Source: an uncultured Pirellula sp. (GTDB lineage: Bacteria > Planctomycetota > Planctomycetia > Pirellulales > Pirellulaceae). Taken from it: a stretch of 7,356 nt of DNA. Under the pieces are notes generated by a model, which did no database searches, had not been told where the DNA came from, and saw only the letters and a list, made by a program, of their open reading frames with translations. Both the position numbers and the translations under genes were made by a program. Below are positions 5,756 through 7,356 of the stretch, in pieces. How positions within the stretch are numbered: the stretch's first letter is position 1; each line of letters opens with the position of its first letter. The DNA is taken from NCBI GenBank assembly GCA_903837255.1, contig CAILTZ010000713.1, positions 1 through 7,356 on the forward strand. Reading direction: 5' to 3'.

Positions 5756-7356
5756 ATGTACCCTAGCAGCAATTACCTTGATCCATCCACCTCCAAGAGA
5801 CTCTTGCTCCTGTTTTGTGCTTGGACCCTCCTCATGGCGGGCTTGAACCCCAGCCCTGCAATGGCTCAATCTCCGATCGACAATCCTTACGCTTCGGAAA
5901 TTCAGCCCATCCTGGTCAAATACTGTGTCGGTTGCCACAACGAAAACGACCATGAATCGAACCTCAAACTCCACTCGCTTGCATCGATACGCTCCGGCGG
6001 GGACGCAGGACCTGCCTTGATCCCCAGCAAGCCCCAGGAGTCCCTCATCCTGCGACGTCTCTTGGGTATAGACGAACCAAAAATGCCCCCCGAAGATTCC
6101 CCGCAGCCCTCCCCTGCTGAGATCGAACAAATAAAGGGTTGGATTGCCCAAGGAGCCCTCGGCTCTGATCCTGCTAACTCGCTTGCTGATAAATGGCTCC
6201 GTATCGCCGCCAATGCCAAACAAGCCTCAGGAACAAGCCCAGCGATCACTCCCCATGGCATCACTCCCCATGGCATCACCGCTGCTGCGATCGCGGATTC
6301 AGGCCAAGTCCTCCTGGGTAGGTTCTCGCAAGTAGAACTGCGAGATCTAAAAACGAACTCCTTAAAATCTGCGAGCCCCTTCATCGGAAAGATCACCCAA
6401 ATACGTTTGGACCGCGACAGCAAACGGGCTGCCATCGCTGGTGGAATTCCCGGCCTTGGCGGATTGGTCCAAGTCCTCGAGCTCGACTCGCTACCCAAAG
6501 CCCCCGATGAACCTTGGGGACTAAAGTCGATCGAAGCTCACAACGATGTCCTCTATTGTGCAGTCCTACACCCCACCGAACCGTGGGTTGCCACCGCAGG
6601 ATACGATCGAACCATCCGCCTATGGAACTACCAAACCGGAAAACTCCTCCGCAGCTTCGAGGGCCACAATGGGGCTGTCTACGATCTTGATTTTGACCCC
6701 ACCGGAGTGGTTCTTGCAAGCGCAAGCGCCGACGAAACCATCAAAGTCTGGCGAGTCGACTCGGGCACCAGGCTCGATACGCTCGGGCAAGGGGAAGCCG
6801 AACAGCTTCGTGTGCGGCTCCTCAGGCCGACGGAGTCGACTATCGAAATCATCGCCACGGGTGCCGACCGACGTATCCGACACTGGAGACTCCCCTCTCT
6901 GGAGCAACCGTCTGTTAGCCCAATGCTCCATTCGATCTTCGCCCACGAGTCGACCATTCATCAATTGGCTCTCTCTGCCGATCACCGACGCGCTGCGACC
7001 GCAGCCCAAGACGGCACGATCAAAATCTGGGATACCGAGCGCTGGGAGCTGATCGCCGATCTACCTCCATCGAAAGACCTTTTGACTTCGTTATCCTGGA
7101 GCCTCGATGGCTCGGCCCTCCACTGGACCACTCGTGCAGGTGGACTCCAAGGCCGCTCGATCGCCGATGCGCTAATGAGTAAAACTCAGCAGCAGAAAAA
7201 CGAATTGGTCCCTTCGGCAATCGCCAATCTATCCCTGCCGAATCAAAAAGCACTCGAGGTAGCTCAGATAGAGGAATCGAAGGATGGCCCCCGCTCGGTG
7301 CAAAACGCCCAGCTGCTGGCAACCCCAGCCAAAGTCAGCGGAGTATTGAAAACCGA
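5756..7356 (+). CDS. exported planctomycete-type cytochrome c domain protein with WD40 repeats (3' end outside the window)
   Basis: The frame is open from ATG 5756 to the window edge (533 complete codons). Residues 1-37 form a signal peptide: basic KR at 14-15, hydrophobic [15 protein letters not shown] and a likely cleavage after AMA (35-37). A short cytochrome c domain follows, with heme motif CVGCH at 57-61 and a probable distal ligand Met110 in KMPP, as in the planctomycete PSC1-type domain. After a low-complexity linker (about 150-175), a WD40-like propeller runs from about 176 to 470. Its clear blades end in TIRLW (286-290), TIKVW (328-332), RIRHW (373-377) and TIKIW (421-425). The last residues ([14 protein letters not shown]) resemble the start of a pre-peptidase C-terminal (PPC) domain, so more domains probably follow. 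The protein should act in the periplasm or envelope, binding one covalent heme. Its partner and electron-transfer role are unknown. Base composition resembles its neighbours but is more C-rich on the coding strand. Confidence 0.92.
   Translation, partial: MYPSSNYLDPSTSKRLLLLFCAWTLLMAGLNPSPAMAQSPIDNPYASEIQPILVKYCVGCHNENDHESNLKLHSLASIRSGGDAGPALIPSKPQESLILRRLLGIDEPKMPPEDSPQPSPAEIEQIKGWIAQGALGSDPANSLADKWLRIAANAKQASGTSPAITPHGITPHGITAAAIADSGQVLLGRFSQVELRDLKTNSLKSASPFIGKITQIRLDRDSKRAAIAGGIPGLGGLVQVLELDSLPKAPDEPWGLKSIEAHNDVLYCAVLHPTEPWVATAGYDRTIRLWNYQTGKLLRSFEGHNGAVYDLDFDPTGVVLASASADETIKVWRVDSGTRLDTLGQGEAEQLRVRLLRPTESTIEIIATGADRRIRHWRLPSLEQPSVSPMLHSIFAHESTIHQLALSADHRRAATAAQDGTIKIWDTERWELIADLPPSKDLLTSLSWSLDGSALHWTTRAGGLQGRSIADALMSKTQQQKNELVPSAIANLSLPNQKALEVAQIEESKDGPRSVQNAQLLATPAKVSGVLKT
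6245..6279 (+). repeat. 15-bp in-frame tandem repeat (ITPHG, 2.3 copies)
   Basis: ATCACTCCCCATGGC occurs twice without mismatch (6245-6259, 6260-6274) and is followed by a partial third unit ATCAC. It encodes [12 protein letters not shown] at residues 164-175 in the linker between the cytochrome c and WD40 parts. The perfect identity suggests a recent slippage duplication. Lying in a linker, it should be tolerated and may vary in copy number between strains. Confidence 0.9.

Noticed and set aside
5902..6498. 198-aa minus-strand open frame
   Set aside because: It lies fully antisense to the cytochrome-WD40 gene, has biased Ser/Arg/Pro composition and no recognisable domain. The plus-strand frame has clear motifs throughout.

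Overview
The window looks like a piece of a planctomycete chromosome, probably from the Pirellulaceae / Rhodopirellula-like group. This is judged by eye from moderate GC content and, above all, from a secreted protein joining a planctomycete-type cytochrome c domain (CxxCH plus a distal Met in KMPP) to WD40 repeats. An ECF sigma factor with a large membrane anti-sigma-like partner, and a TIM-barrel isomerase beside an SMP-30 protein, fit the same picture. No rRNA, tRNA, CRISPR array, transposase or phage gene was seen, and nothing indicates recent gene transfer.

Layout. At the left edge (2-490, + strand) is the 3' part of a COQ4-family gene with an intact HDxxHx11E metal motif. It converges on a minus-strand block with only 24 bp between the stop codons. 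Reading right to left in transcription order, the block holds a sugar-phosphate isomerase/epimerase-like TIM barrel (5606-4602) and an SMP-30/gluconolactonase-like propeller (4605-3622), coupled by a 4-bp GTGA overlap. After a 66-bp gap come an ECF sigma factor (3555-2836), a cysteine-free single-pass anti-sigma-like protein (2803-1505) and an ApbE-type FAD:protein FMN transferase (1492-515). A 149-bp divergent intergenic region (5607-5755) separates the isomerase from a plus-strand gene that starts at 5756 and runs off the right edge. That gene encodes the exported cytochrome c-WD40 protein.

How the genes may work together (inference). The isomerase and SMP-30 pair look like consecutive steps of a sugar or sugar-lactone pathway. 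The sigma/anti-sigma/ApbE trio could link an envelope signal to maturation of covalently flavinylated proteins. The cytochrome-WD40 protein and the COQ4 homologue also point towards redox chemistry. All gene families here are recognisable. No wholly unknown multi-gene system is evident; the most unusual items are the sigma/anti-sigma/ApbE grouping and a COQ4 homologue in a lineage expected to use menaquinone.
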